Of a stretch of 64,000 bases of DNA, positions 8,719 to 17,481 are shown one piece after another (positions within the stretch are counted from its first letter, which is position 1; every line of letters starts with the position of its first letter). Below the pieces are notes generated by a model, which did no database searches, was not told the DNA's origin, and saw only the letters and a program-made list of their open reading frames with translations. This DNA is from Actinocatenispora comari (GTDB lineage Bacteria; Actinomycetota; Actinomycetes; Mycobacteriales; Micromonosporaceae). Location of the stretch: contig NZ_BOPO01000024.1 in the NCBI RefSeq assembly GCF_017312725.1, positions 1 to 64,000 on the forward strand. The letters are read 5' to 3'. Both the position numbers and the translations under genes were made by a program.

Positions 8719-9040
8719 CGGACACCTCCGAGACGTTCCGCTCCGGACGCCGACGCGACCACCTGTGCGTGCCCAGGCGCGACCGCCGCCGTCTCGGACC
8801 ACTGGGGAGCAACCGCTCGGAGGAAATGGTGGCCGGCAAGTCTCAGAAAATTCTCAGACCACGCAGACAGCGGCAAAAGCCGCCTGACACGGCGGGTCGG
8901 GTTTCGCCGATCCCGGCGTTGCCTCGGCCGCGGTGCTTTGCTGACGGGGTGGCAGGCGGGTGTGTCCGGTCGGGGCGATCGGCTCCGACGTCTGTGGTGA
9001 CGGCGGCCGTCGGGGCCGCCACGCACGTCGGGAGAAGACG
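8719..9040. promoter_or_regulatory. Divergent intergenic region with an 11-bp-spaced direct repeat
   Basis: This 322-bp gap separates the oxidative operon (minus) from the YCII/ECF42 pair (plus). It holds no convincing gene. Two copies of TCTCAGA at 8841-8847 and 8852-8858 repeat with an 11-base period, one helical turn, about 125 bp upstream of the TTG start; this could be a regulator site for the operon. On the plus side TGTCCG (8963-8968) and CGACGTC (8986-8992) are 17 bp apart and could be an ECF-type promoter for the YCII gene. Both assignments are inferences from spacing only. Confidence 0.35.
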
Positions 9041-9463
9041 ATGAAGTACATGATCTTGCTGTTCGGCTCGCAGCGGGACTACGACGCGATGGCCGGCCGG
9101 CCCGGCGCCGAGCCCGCCTGGACCGGCGAGGACGTCGGCAAGCTGGCCGAGTTCATGGAGTCCTGGTGGGCCGAGGTGGTCGAGTCGGGCGAGGCGGTGG
9201 ACGCGCAGGGGCTGACCGCGCCGGTGCACGCCCGCCGGGTGCACCTGGTCGACGGCGTACCGGTCGCGACCGACGGCCCGTACGCGGAGACCCAGGAGGT
9301 GCTGGCCGGCTACAACATCGTCGACTGTGCCAGCTTCGACCGGGCCGTCGAGATCGCCGCCCGGCTGGCTGCCACGCCGCACCCGGAAGGCGCCCTGGCC
9401 GGCCGCGAGTGGTACGTGGACGTGCGGCCGGTGGCGTCCGGCGCCGAGGAGTCGCTGGCCTGA
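9041..9463 (+). CDS. YCII/DGPF-domain protein
   Basis: A 140-residue YCII-related (DGPF) protein. The conserved core is visible: MKYMILLFG at the start, VATDGPYAETQEVLAGYNIVDCAS in the middle carrying the DGPF-type motif as TDGPYAE, and a Val/Ile-rich C-terminal strand. Members fold as dimeric ferredoxin-like proteins; their role is mostly unknown. The ATG at 9041 has GGGAGAAG just upstream. The gene is followed after 24 bp by an ECF42-type sigma factor, a pairing that is a hallmark of that sigma group, in which the DGPF proteins are usually the direct regulon. It probably acts in the same stress response as the sigma factor. Confidence 0.88.
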   Translation: MKYMILLFGSQRDYDAMAGRPGAEPAWTGEDVGKLAEFMESWWAEVVESGEAVDAQGLTAPVHARRVHLVDGVPVATDGPYAETQEVLAGYNIVDCASFDRAVEIAARLAATPHPEGALAGREWYVDVRPVASGAEESLA

Positions 9464-9487
9464 GCCGGCACCGACAGGGTCGAGCCC

Positions 9488-10744
9488 GTGCCCGAGCGGA
9501 TCGAGGACCTGCTGCGCCACCAGGCGCCGCGGGTCCTCGGTGCGCTGGTCCGCCGGTACGGGCACTTCGACCTCGCCGAGGACGCCGTGCAGGAGGCGCT
9601 GCTCGCGGCGGCGACCCGGTGGCCGGCCGAGGGCGTACCGGATCGGCCCCGCGGCTGGCTGCTGACGGTGGCGTCGCGCCGGCTCACCGACCTGCTGCGC
9701 GCCGAGTCGGCCCGGCGCCGCCGGGAGGATGCCGTGGCCCGGCGGGTGCTGCCGGACGAGCGGCTCGCGCCGGCCGCGGACCGGCCGCCGGCCGCCTCCG
9801 ACGACACGCTGGTGCTGCTGTTCCTGTGCTGCCATCCGGCGCTGCCCCCGGCCGGGCAGATCGCGCTGACGCTGCGCGCGGTCGGCGGGCTGTCGACCGC
9901 CGAGATCGCCCGCGCCTTCCTGGTCCCCGAGGCGACGATGACCCGCCGGATCAGCCGGGCCAAGCAGCGCATCGCGGCCAGCGGCGTGCCGTTCGCCCCG
10001 CCGGTAGGCGCCGAGTACGCCGCCCGGCTCGGCGCGGTGCTGCGCGTGCTGTACCTGATCTTCAACGAGGGCTACGCGAGCACCGCCGGCCCACGGCTGG
10101 CCCGGACCGAGCTGACCGCTGAGGCGATCCGGCTGACCCGGCTGGTGCACCGGCTGCTGCCGACCGACGCCGAGGTGGCCGGGCTGCTCGCGCTGATGCT
10201 GCTCACCGACGCGCGGCGACCGGCACGCACCGGGCCGGACGGCGAGCTGGTACCGATGGCCGAACAGGACCGCGCTCGCTGGGACGCCGCCGCGATCGCC
10301 GAGGGGGTCGCGCTGGTCACCGCGGCGCTGCCGCGCGGGCCGACCGGGCCGTACCAGCTGCAGGCGGCGATCGCGGCGGTGCACGACGAGGCGGCGAGCG
10401 CCGCGGACACCGACTGGCCGCAGATCCTCGCCCTGTACGAGGTGCTGCTGCGCATCGACGACGGCCCGGTGGTGCGGCTCAACCACGCCGTCGCGGTGGC
10501 GATGGTGCGCGGCCCGCGGGCCGGGCTGGACCGGCTCGACGCGATCGACGCGCGCGGCCGGCTCGGCGACCACCGCCCGGACGCGGTCCGCGCGCACCTG
10601 CTGGAGCTCGCCGGCGACCGGGGCGCCGCGCGGCGGTACTACCTGGCCGCCGCGGCGCGCGCCACCAGCCTGCCGCAACAGCGGTACCTGCACGCCCGTG
10701 CGGCCCGCCTGCCGGCCCCGGCCGACCCCGGCACGGAGGCGTAG
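9488..10744 (+). CDS. ECF42-type RNA polymerase sigma factor with C-terminal extension
   Basis: A 418-residue extracytoplasmic-function sigma factor. Region 2 lies in about residues 5-75 (ALVRRYGHFDLAEDAVQEALLAA). Region 4 is near 120-165 (GGLSTAEIARAFLVPEATMTRRISRAKQRI). About 200 further residues follow, beginning with RLGAVLRVLYLIFNEGYAS and containing the LNHAVAVAMVRGP segment; this DUF6596/TPR-like extension defines ECF42. ECF42 factors have no classical anti-sigma factor, and the extension is required for activity. The GTG start at 9488 lies 24 bp after the YCII gene, so the two are one transcription unit, probably self-activated. The inducing signal is not known. Confidence 0.9.
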   Translation: MPERIEDLLRHQAPRVLGALVRRYGHFDLAEDAVQEALLAAATRWPAEGVPDRPRGWLLTVASRRLTDLLRAESARRRREDAVARRVLPDERLAPAADRPPAASDDTLVLLFLCCHPALPPAGQIALTLRAVGGLSTAEIARAFLVPEATMTRRISRAKQRIAASGVPFAPPVGAEYAARLGAVLRVLYLIFNEGYASTAGPRLARTELTAEAIRLTRLVHRLLPTDAEVAGLLALMLLTDARRPARTGPDGELVPMAEQDRARWDAAAIAEGVALVTAALPRGPTGPYQLQAAIAAVHDEAASAADTDWPQILALYEVLLRIDDGPVVRLNHAVAVAMVRGPRAGLDRLDAIDARGRLGDHRPDAVRAHLLELAGDRGAARRYYLAAAARATSLPQQRYLHARAARLPAPADPGTEA

Positions 10745-11006
10745 CGCGGCACCCCGCGAGCCGTACGGTGGGGGTCCGGCAGGTGACGGATCTCGCCGGG
10801 AGCCGGCCCCGTGCGCAGCGTTTCGACAGGTCGCTAGATTGGGCAGAAGATCACACCGGACGTACCCGGCCAGCCGAGTAGCGTCGAAGTTACTGGCACG
10901 TAACAGCGATTCGGGGAGCGGACCCCAGCAGGACCTTTACCGCCACAAGTGGTAGAGAGCGGATCGACGGACGCACACTCCCCGTCTTGAGGACGAAAGG
11001 CCTTCC
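10745..11006 (+). promoter_or_regulatory. gltA leader with GTTAC-N6-GTAAC inverted repeat
   Basis: The 262-bp gap before citrate synthase contains a good -10 box TAGATT (10835-10840). About 50 bp beyond it is a perfect inverted repeat GTTAC-TGGCAC-GTAAC (10889-10904). That layout (GTnAC, six bases, GnAAC) resembles half of an actinobacterial GlnR box, and citrate synthase genes of Saccharopolyspora are reported GlnR targets. A second palindrome CCACAAGTGG occurs at 10943-10952. Which regulator binds is inference. Confidence 0.5.
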
Positions 11007-12299
<1,293 letters not shown>

Positions 12300-12312
12300 T
12301 CTCGGCACCCTT

Positions 12313-12348
12313 CGATGCCCCGTCGGCCGCCCGGCCAGCGGGGCATCG
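12313..12348 (+). terminator. Hairpin terminator after gltA
   Basis: CGATGCCCC (12313-12321) pairs perfectly with GGGGCATCG (12340-12348); the 18-base loop can form an inner GGCC/GGCC helix. It lies 13 bp past the citrate synthase stop. No T-run follows, as is common in actinomycetes. Confidence 0.75.
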
Positions 12349-12432
12349 TCGTGCCCGGCCCCGCGCGGGTGCCGGCGCGCTCGGGACCAGTGGGTCCGGC
12401 CGCTCACCTCGGGACCGGCACCCGCCGGCCCG

Positions 12433-13317
12433 TCAGCCGCGGTCGACGGCGAGCAGCCGGCGCTCGGCCGGCTCGGCCAGCGCGGCGTCGACCAGCATCG
12501 TCTGCGCGCCCCGGGTCGCCGCGAGCAGCACCGGATCCAGGTCGGCGACCAGTACCGTCTCGCCGGTGTCCGGCGCCCGCACCAGCGCCCGGCCCTCCGG
12601 GTCGTACACCGCCGAACCGCCGTTGAACCGCCACGGGTCGGCACCGCCGACCGCGTTGGAGAACACCACGAACATCGTGTTGTCCAGGGCGCGGGCCGGG
12701 TAGTAGAGGTCGCGGCGGTGCTCGCCCCCCACCACGTACGCGGTCGGGTAGAGCATCGCGTGCGCGCCGGCCCGGGCCGCGGCCCGGGCGTGCTCCGGGA
12801 AGCAGCCGTCGTAGCAGATGCCCACGCCCAGCCGCCAGCCGTGCACGGTCAGGGTGGTCGCCTCGGTACCGGGCACGAACAGGTCGGTCTCCTCCACCCC
12901 GCACAGGTGCCGCTTGTGGTACGCGTCCCGGATCGAACCGTCCGGGCCGACCAGCAGCGCCGCCAGGTAGCGACCGCCGTCCGCGGCCCGTACCGCGGCG
13001 CCGACCAGCACCGCGACCCGGTGCGTCGAGGCCGCGGTGGACAACCCGTCCAGCCGCGGATCGGTGACGGCACCGGCGTCGTCGGCGGCCACCTCGCACC
13101 GGCTCGGGTCGGCGGCGAGGGTCGGCGGGTGGTACCCGGGGAGGAACAGCTCGGGCAGCACCAGCAGCCGCACCCCGTCGGCGGCAGCGGTCGCCACCAA
13201 CCGGGCCGCGGTGGCCGCGTTGCCGGCAAGATCTCCCGGCTCGGCGGCGGCCTGGCCGGCCCCGACCCGCAGCACGGTCTCCGGCAGCGCCACCGCCGGC
13301 TCGTTGGGCTCCGTCAT
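12433..13317 (-). CDS. Carbon-nitrogen hydrolase (nitrilase superfamily)
   Basis: A 294-residue member of the nitrilase/amidase superfamily, which hydrolyses nitriles, amides or carbamoyl groups. The Glu-Lys-Cys triad is readable: E56 in LPELFLPG, K135 in YHKRHLCG and C168 in GICYDGCFPE. A second acidic residue after the Cys and the GGSAVYDPEGRAL strand are also typical. ATG at 13317 is used; a long extension upstream would be antisense to the CoA-transferase and has no family similarity. It is transcribed divergently from the CoA-transferase gene 110 bp away. The substrate is unknown: N-carbamoyl amino acids, omega-amides or polyamine derivatives are typical for this branch. Confidence 0.88.
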   Translation of the reverse strand: MTEPNEPAVALPETVLRVGAGQAAAEPGDLAGNAATAARLVATAAADGVRLLVLPELFLPGYHPPTLAADPSRCEVAADDAGAVTDPRLDGLSTAASTHRVAVLVGAAVRAADGGRYLAALLVGPDGSIRDAYHKRHLCGVEETDLFVPGTEATTLTVHGWRLGVGICYDGCFPEHARAAARAGAHAMLYPTAYVVGGEHRRDLYYPARALDNTMFVVFSNAVGGADPWRFNGGSAVYDPEGRALVRAPDTGETVLVADLDPVLLAATRGAQTMLVDAALAEPAERRLLAVDRG

Positions 13318-13426
13318 CCGCACGCTCCGCTCCGCTCGCTCACCCGCCATGGTGCCAGCCGGCGCGCGGTGCGGTCGCGGGCGCCGGGCAGGATGGCGGT
13401 CTGGACGCGGATCGGGAGGCATTCGG

Positions 13427-14569
13427 ATGCAGGGACCGTTGGCGGGATTCCGGATCGTGGAACTGGCCGGGATCGGCCCGGCGCCGTTCGCCGGCATGAT
13501 GCTGGCCGACCTCGGCGCCGATGTGGTGCGGGTCGACCGGCCCGGCGGCCAACCGGTCCCGCTCGCGGCGGGCCACCAGGTGCTCGCCCGCAGCCGGCGC
13601 TCGCTCGCGGTCGACCTCAAGCAACCGGACGGGGTGGCCGTGGTGCGCCGGCTGGTGGCCGGCGCCGACGCGCTGATCGAGGGGTACCGGCCGGGTGTCG
13701 CCGAGCGGCTCGGCCTCGGCCCGGACGAGTGCCTCGCCGCCAACCCGCGCCTGGTGTACGGGCGGATGACCGGCTGGGGCCAGACCGGCCCGCTGGCCGA
13801 CCGGGCCGGGCACGACATCGACTTCATCGCGCTGGCCGGGGCGCTCGGGCTGGTCGGGGACGCCGACGCGGCGCCGACCGTACCGCTGAACCTGATCGGC
13901 GACTTCGGCGGCGGCGGCATGCTCCTCGCGGTCGGCGTGCTCGCCGCGCTGCTCGGCGCCGGCCGGACCGGTCGCGGCCAGGTGGTCGACGCGGCGATGG
14001 TGGACGGCGCGGCGGTACTGCTGTCGATGACGCTCGGGATGCGCTCGGCCGGGATGTGGGGCGGCCGCCGCGGCCGCAACCTGCTCGACGGCGGCGCCCC
14101 GTTCTACGCCGTGTACCGCTGCGCGGACGGCGGCTACGTGGCGGTCGGCGCGCTGGAGGACCCGTTCTACGCGGCGCTGCTGGACGGTCTGGGGCTGGCC
14201 GACGACGAGACCGTCCCGGACCGCACCGATCGGTCGGCGTGGCCGCGGCTGCGGGAACGGTTCACCGCGGCATTCGCCGGCCGCACCCGGGACGAGTGGG
14301 CCGACCGCTTCGCCGGTACCGACGCGTGCGTGGCGCCGGTGCTCGACCCGGACGAGGCCGCCGCGCACCCGCACCTCGCGCAGCGCGGCACGTACCGGCG
14401 GGACGGCGGGGTGCTGCAACCGGCCCCGGCCCCACGGTTCTCGGCCACCCCGGCCGGTACCCCGACGCCGGCGCCGGCGGCCGGCGCGCACACCGACGAG
14501 ATCCTCACCGAGCTGGGCTACCCGGATGCCGAGCGGGCCGCGCTGCGCGCCGTCGGCGCCGTCGCCTGA
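13427..14569 (+). CDS. CoA-transferase family III / alpha-methylacyl-CoA racemase-like
   Basis: A 380-residue family III CoA-transferase-fold protein most like alpha-methylacyl-CoA racemase. This enzyme epimerises 2-methyl-branched acyl-CoA during branched-lipid or cholesterol side-chain degradation. Racemase marks are GHDIDF (H129, D130) and LIGDFGGGG (D159), corresponding to the catalytic His and Asp of the Mycobacterium enzyme. The N-terminus LAGFRIVELAGIGPAPFAGMMLADLGADV is family-typical. ATG at 13427 follows GGGAGG with a 7-base gap. Low-complexity Pro/Ala stretches near residues 330-355 are linker-like. No other beta-oxidation gene adjoins it, except the crotonase-fold gene 5 kb downstream. 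Confidence 0.88.
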   Translation: MQGPLAGFRIVELAGIGPAPFAGMMLADLGADVVRVDRPGGQPVPLAAGHQVLARSRRSLAVDLKQPDGVAVVRRLVAGADALIEGYRPGVAERLGLGPDECLAANPRLVYGRMTGWGQTGPLADRAGHDIDFIALAGALGLVGDADAAPTVPLNLIGDFGGGGMLLAVGVLAALLGAGRTGRGQVVDAAMVDGAAVLLSMTLGMRSAGMWGGRRGRNLLDGGAPFYAVYRCADGGYVAVGALEDPFYAALLDGLGLADDETVPDRTDRSAWPRLRERFTAAFAGRTRDEWADRFAGTDACVAPVLDPDEAAAHPHLAQRGTYRRDGGVLQPAPAPRFSATPAGTPTPAPAAGAHTDEILTELGYPDAERAALRAVGAVA

Positions 14570-14577
14570 CCTCGTCC

Positions 14578-14641
14578 GGAGCGCGCGGCGGGCCGGTGGC
14601 GGGCGCTCCGGACGGAGCGCGCGGCGGGCCGGTGGCGGGCG
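14578..14641 (+). repeat. Two 28-bp direct copies just after the racemase gene
   Basis: Copies at 14578-14605 and 14614-14641 are identical over 28 bp, separated by 8 bp. The arms GGAGCGC and GCGCTCC flank the first unit, so it can fold into a hairpin and may serve as the terminator of the preceding gene, whose stop is at 14567-14569. Confidence 0.7.
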
Positions 14642-14686
14642 CCGGGCGGAACCCCACTGTCGCGCCGCACCGCCTAGGCTGGGCGG

Positions 14687-15292
14687 ATGCACGAGACGGG
14701 ATCGCTGGTGCCCTCCGACGACGACGCGACCGCGGTGCGGCAGCGGGCCTCGGACACCGACCGCAGCCGCTACGCCGAGGTGGTCCAGGCGGCGGTCGGC
14801 GACGGCCGGCTGGACCTGACCGAGGCCGACGAGCGGCTCACCCGGGTGTACGCGGCGCGCACCATCGACGAGCTGACCCGCATCGTGGCCGACCTCGGGG
14901 CGGCGCCGGGCCCGGGGGCCTCCCGGCGCTCGGTGCTGGAGCTGCGCACCCGCAGCGCCCGGGTGCGCCAGGACGGCCCCTGGGAGGTGCCGCCGCACGT
15001 GATCGCCGAGGCGGCCAGCGGTCAGGTCCGGCTGGATTTCACCGCCGCGGTGTGCCCGCACCGGGAGGTGCGGGTCGACGCGACCTGCCGCTCCGGCAGC
15101 ATTCTGCTGATCGTGCCGCGCGGCTGGGAGGTCCGGATCGAGCAGCAGGAGACCCGCAGCGGCGCGGTGCGCAACAAGGTCACCGAGCCCTCCCGGCCGG
15201 GCGCCCCGCTGATCCGGCTGTACGCCAGCACCACCTCGGGCCGGGTGGTGGCGCGCCACCCGTACGGGCGGAAGGGGCGGGTCGGCCGGTGA
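14687..15292 (+). CDS. DUF1707-domain protein
   Basis: A 201-residue protein with an N-terminal DUF1707 (SHOCT-like) domain: RQRASDTDRSRYAEVVQAAVGDGRLDLTEADERLTRVYAARTIDELTRIVADL, cited here as residues about 18-70. It is followed by a beta-rich part (95-195) like the DUF1707-associated/LiaF-type C-terminal domain (SGSILLIVPRGWEVRI, LIRLYASTTSGRVVARHP). No membrane segment or signal peptide is seen, so it is probably cytoplasmic or membrane-peripheral. Function is unknown; such proteins are often linked to envelope stress. ATG at 14687 is used; a GTG seven codons later is possible. It precedes the AcnR-like gene by 72 bp and could be co-transcribed or separately controlled by the palindrome between them. 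Confidence 0.8.
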   Translation: MHETGSLVPSDDDATAVRQRASDTDRSRYAEVVQAAVGDGRLDLTEADERLTRVYAARTIDELTRIVADLGAAPGPGASRRSVLELRTRSARVRQDGPWEVPPHVIAEAASGQVRLDFTAAVCPHREVRVDATCRSGSILLIVPRGWEVRIEQQETRSGAVRNKVTEPSRPGAPLIRLYASTTSGRVVARHPYGRKGRVGR

Positions 15293-15311
15293 CGGTGCCG
15301 ACCCTCGGCTA

Positions 15312-15333
15312 GCAATCCGTACGTACGGATTGC
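15312..15333. promoter_or_regulatory. Perfect 22-bp palindrome, likely TetR-family operator
   Basis: The half-site GCAATCCGTAC is followed directly by its reverse complement, with no mismatch over 22 bp. It sits 31 bp before the GTG of the TetR-family gene. The CGTACGTACG core is common in operators of self-regulated TetR proteins. It does not match the AcnR site I recall from Corynebacterium (CAGNAC...GTACTG), so autoregulation by this particular protein is an inference from position. Confidence 0.75.
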
Positions 15334-15364
15334 GATCGGCCGGATCGGCTGGCACGATCGACTG

Positions 15365-15937
15365 GTGCCCCGGGTCAGTCAAGAGCATCTCGACGCCCGC
15401 CGCCGGCAGATCCTCACCGGCGCGCGGACCTGCTTCGCCCGGCACGGCTACGAGGGCGCCACGGTGCGCCGGCTGGAGGACGCGATCGGGCTGTCCCGCG
15501 GCGCGATCTTCCACCACTTCCGGGACAAGGAGTCGCTGTTTCTCGCCGTCGCCGAGGACGACGCGGCGAACATGGTGGCCACCGTCGCTGACAACGGCCT
15601 GGTCCAGGTGATGCGGGACATGGCCGCGCACGCGCACGAGCCGGAGGTCAGCGGCTGGCTGGGTACCCAGCTGGAGGTGTCCCGGCGGCTGCGCACCGAC
15701 CCGGAGTTCGCCCGCCGCTGGGCGCAGCGGTCCGAGGCGATCGCCGCGGCGACCCGGGACCGGCTGCTGCGCCAGTACGAGGCCGGGGTGCTGCGCGACG
15801 ACGTACCGATCGAGACGCTGCAGCGGTTCCTGGAGCTGGCGCACGACGGGCTGGTGCTCTACCTCGCGATGGGCAGCTCGGTCGACGACATCGAACCGGT
15901 GCTCGACCTGGTCGAGGAGACCGTCCGCCGCCGCTGA
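15365..15937 (+). CDS. acnR: TetR-family repressor resembling AcnR
   Basis: A 190-residue TetR regulator. The helix-turn-helix (about residues 12-58) includes RQILTGARTCFARHGYEGATVRRLE and GLSRGAIFHHFRDKESLFLAVAEDDAA. That stretch, and the following NGLVQVMRDM, match the aconitase repressor AcnR of Corynebacterium closely as I recall that sequence. AcnR represses acn and has a C-terminal pocket that binds citrate-Mg. Here no aconitase gene is adjacent in the window, so the assignment is by sequence resemblance, not context. The GTG at 15365 is the likely start, giving MPRVSQEHLDARR. A perfect palindromic operator lies just upstream. The ligand and targets are open. Confidence 0.75.
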   Translation: MPRVSQEHLDARRRQILTGARTCFARHGYEGATVRRLEDAIGLSRGAIFHHFRDKESLFLAVAEDDAANMVATVADNGLVQVMRDMAAHAHEPEVSGWLGTQLEVSRRLRTDPEFARRWAQRSEAIAAATRDRLLRQYEAGVLRDDVPIETLQRFLELAHDGLVLYLAMGSSVDDIEPVLDLVEETVRRR

Positions 15938-15966
15938 GCGCCGGTCTCGCTGAAGGTTTCTGACAT

Positions 15967-15982
15967 CCCATGCTGCGATGGG
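15967..15982. promoter_or_regulatory. Short inverted repeat CCCAT-N6-ATGGG
   Basis: CCCAT (15967-15971) and ATGGG (15978-15982) flank six bases, 30 bp after the AcnR-like stop and 55 bp before the Tat-exported protein start. It could be a weak terminator or an operator for the downstream gene. Little more can be said. Confidence 0.35.
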
Positions 15983-16036
15983 TGCATATTTCCGTGCGAT
16001 TTCGCTAAGGTGCTCCCAACTCGCACGGAGGTGATC

Positions 16037-17251
16037 ATGAACCACCCACCCCAGTGGTCTCGTCGGCGCGTCCTGATCGGCGGCGCGGTGGCCACCGCCG
16101 CCGCCACCGGGCTCGCCGCGCTCGGCACGCCCGGTGCCGCCGCGGCGGCGACCTACCCCGCCCCGGTACGGCTCGATCCGGACGCGTTCCGCCTCACCGC
16201 CGGGCCGCGCAACGACGCGCTGCTGCACGGCCTGGACCGCGACCTGCCCCGCGCCTCGGTACGGGAGGTGCTCGCGGCCGCCGACCGGGTCGGCGCCGCC
16301 GCCACCCCGCACGCCACCGGCCTGGCTGCCGCGTTCACCTGGAACGACGAGGACGGCGCCACCGCGGACTGGTACCCGCAGGGCATCTCCACCAGCGGCG
16401 ACGCCTCCCCCAGCGGCCGGTACGACGGCAAGCGGATGCTGTTCTGCAGCTGGTACTCCAAGAGCACCGCCCCGGACAAGGGCTCTCGGGTGTCGTTCAT
16501 CGACTACACCGACCCGGCCGCACCGCGCTACCGGCACGTGCTGCTGGTCGAGCCGTACGTCGGCGACGACGGCCGGCCGGACTTCCGCGCGGTGCCGGTG
16601 CACGCCGGCGGCATCGTCGTCTACGGCCACCTGCTGTTCGTGGTGGACACCTGGAACGGCTTCCGGGTCTTCGACCTGCGGCACATCTGGCGGGTGGACG
16701 ACTCGGACGGCAACGCGGTCGGCCGCGCCGCCGACGGCAGCTACCAGGGCTTCGGCCACGCGTACGTGCTGCCGCAGTCGACCGCGTACCTGTCCTCGAC
16801 CACCGGCGACGTGCCGCAGCTGCGGTACTCGTGCTGCGGGCTGGACCGCAGCGGCGAGGCACCGAGCATCGTGGTCGCCGAATACAACGTGGACGGTGAG
16901 GACACCACCGGCGCCGGCGCCCGGGTCGTGCGCTTCCCGCTCTCCGGCCCGACCTTCGCCACCGCCGGCGACGGGCAGGTGCACGGCACCGAGGCGTACC
17001 AGGTGTTCGTGCGCAGCATCCAGGGCGGCGTGGCACACGGCGACCGGTTCTTCCTGTCCCGCAGCAACGGCACCACGCACTACAGCGGGCTGGTCACCTT
17101 CACCGCCGACACCGCACCGGTACTGGCCGACGAGTCGATGCCGATCGGCACCGAGGACCTGTCGTACTGGCCCGGCCGCGACGAGGTGTGGACCCTGTGC
17201 GAGCATCCCGGCCTGCGGTTCGTCCTCGCGGTCGAGGCCGCCGCGTTCTGA
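16037..17251 (+). CDS. Tat-exported protein of unknown function
   Basis: A 404-residue secreted protein. The N-terminus has a twin-arginine signal (WSRRRVLIGG, hydrophobic stretch to about residue 30, then GAAAAATYP as a probable signal peptidase site). The mature part repeats strand-turn segments ending in Asp/Trp-rich motifs (SFIDYTDPAAPRYRHVLLVEP, LLFVVDTWNGFRVFDLRHIW, EDLSYWPGRDEVWTLCEHPG), which suggests a beta-propeller-like fold. One cysteine pair (SCCGL) is seen. Export by Tat implies folding, often with a cofactor, before secretion. ATG at 16037 has an excellent GGAGGTGATC ribosome site. I do not recognise a known enzyme family; the gene stands alone. Confidence 0.75.
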   Translation: MNHPPQWSRRRVLIGGAVATAAATGLAALGTPGAAAAATYPAPVRLDPDAFRLTAGPRNDALLHGLDRDLPRASVREVLAAADRVGAAATPHATGLAAAFTWNDEDGATADWYPQGISTSGDASPSGRYDGKRMLFCSWYSKSTAPDKGSRVSFIDYTDPAAPRYRHVLLVEPYVGDDGRPDFRAVPVHAGGIVVYGHLLFVVDTWNGFRVFDLRHIWRVDDSDGNAVGRAADGSYQGFGHAYVLPQSTAYLSSTTGDVPQLRYSCCGLDRSGEAPSIVVAEYNVDGEDTTGAGARVVRFPLSGPTFATAGDGQVHGTEAYQVFVRSIQGGVAHGDRFFLSRSNGTTHYSGLVTFTADTAPVLADESMPIGTEDLSYWPGRDEVWTLCEHPGLRFVLAVEAAAF

Positions 17252-17293
17252 CCGGCCGGCGGCCCGGCCCGGCACCGTCCGGGCCGGGCCGGG

Positions 17294-17405
17294 CCGAGCC
17301 ATTCGACGGCCGGGCGCCGGACCGAGCCCTCGACGGCCGGACCGCCGGTCGAGCCTTTCCACGGCCGGGCCGCCGGACCGAGCCTCTCGACGGCCGGACC
17401 GTCGC
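17294..17405. repeat. Four 28-bp tandem units in an intergenic region
   Basis: Units at 17294-17321, 17322-17349, 17350-17377 and 17378-17405 are imperfect head-to-tail copies of one 28-bp sequence built on CCGAGCC and CGACGGCCGG. They begin about 40 bp after the stop of the Tat-exported protein and end about 75 bp before the SDR gene. Parts of the units can pair with each other, so the array may terminate transcription. Confidence 0.75.
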
Positions 17406-17481
17406 CCGGATCGCAACTGTGCGCCGGGCCGAACCCGACCGGTACCGGGCAGCGGCGTCGACCGGGATCTAGGCTCAGCCC

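Noticed and set aside
10690-11006. Small gene between the sigma factor and gltA
   Set aside because: Short plus-strand frames here lack a ribosome site and family similarity; promoter-like elements explain the region better.
13340-17416. Open frame of more than 1300 codons on the minus strand
   Set aside because: It is antisense to five well-supported plus-strand genes, is rich in Arg, Gly, Val and Ala with no recognisable domain, and is what high GC third positions produce.
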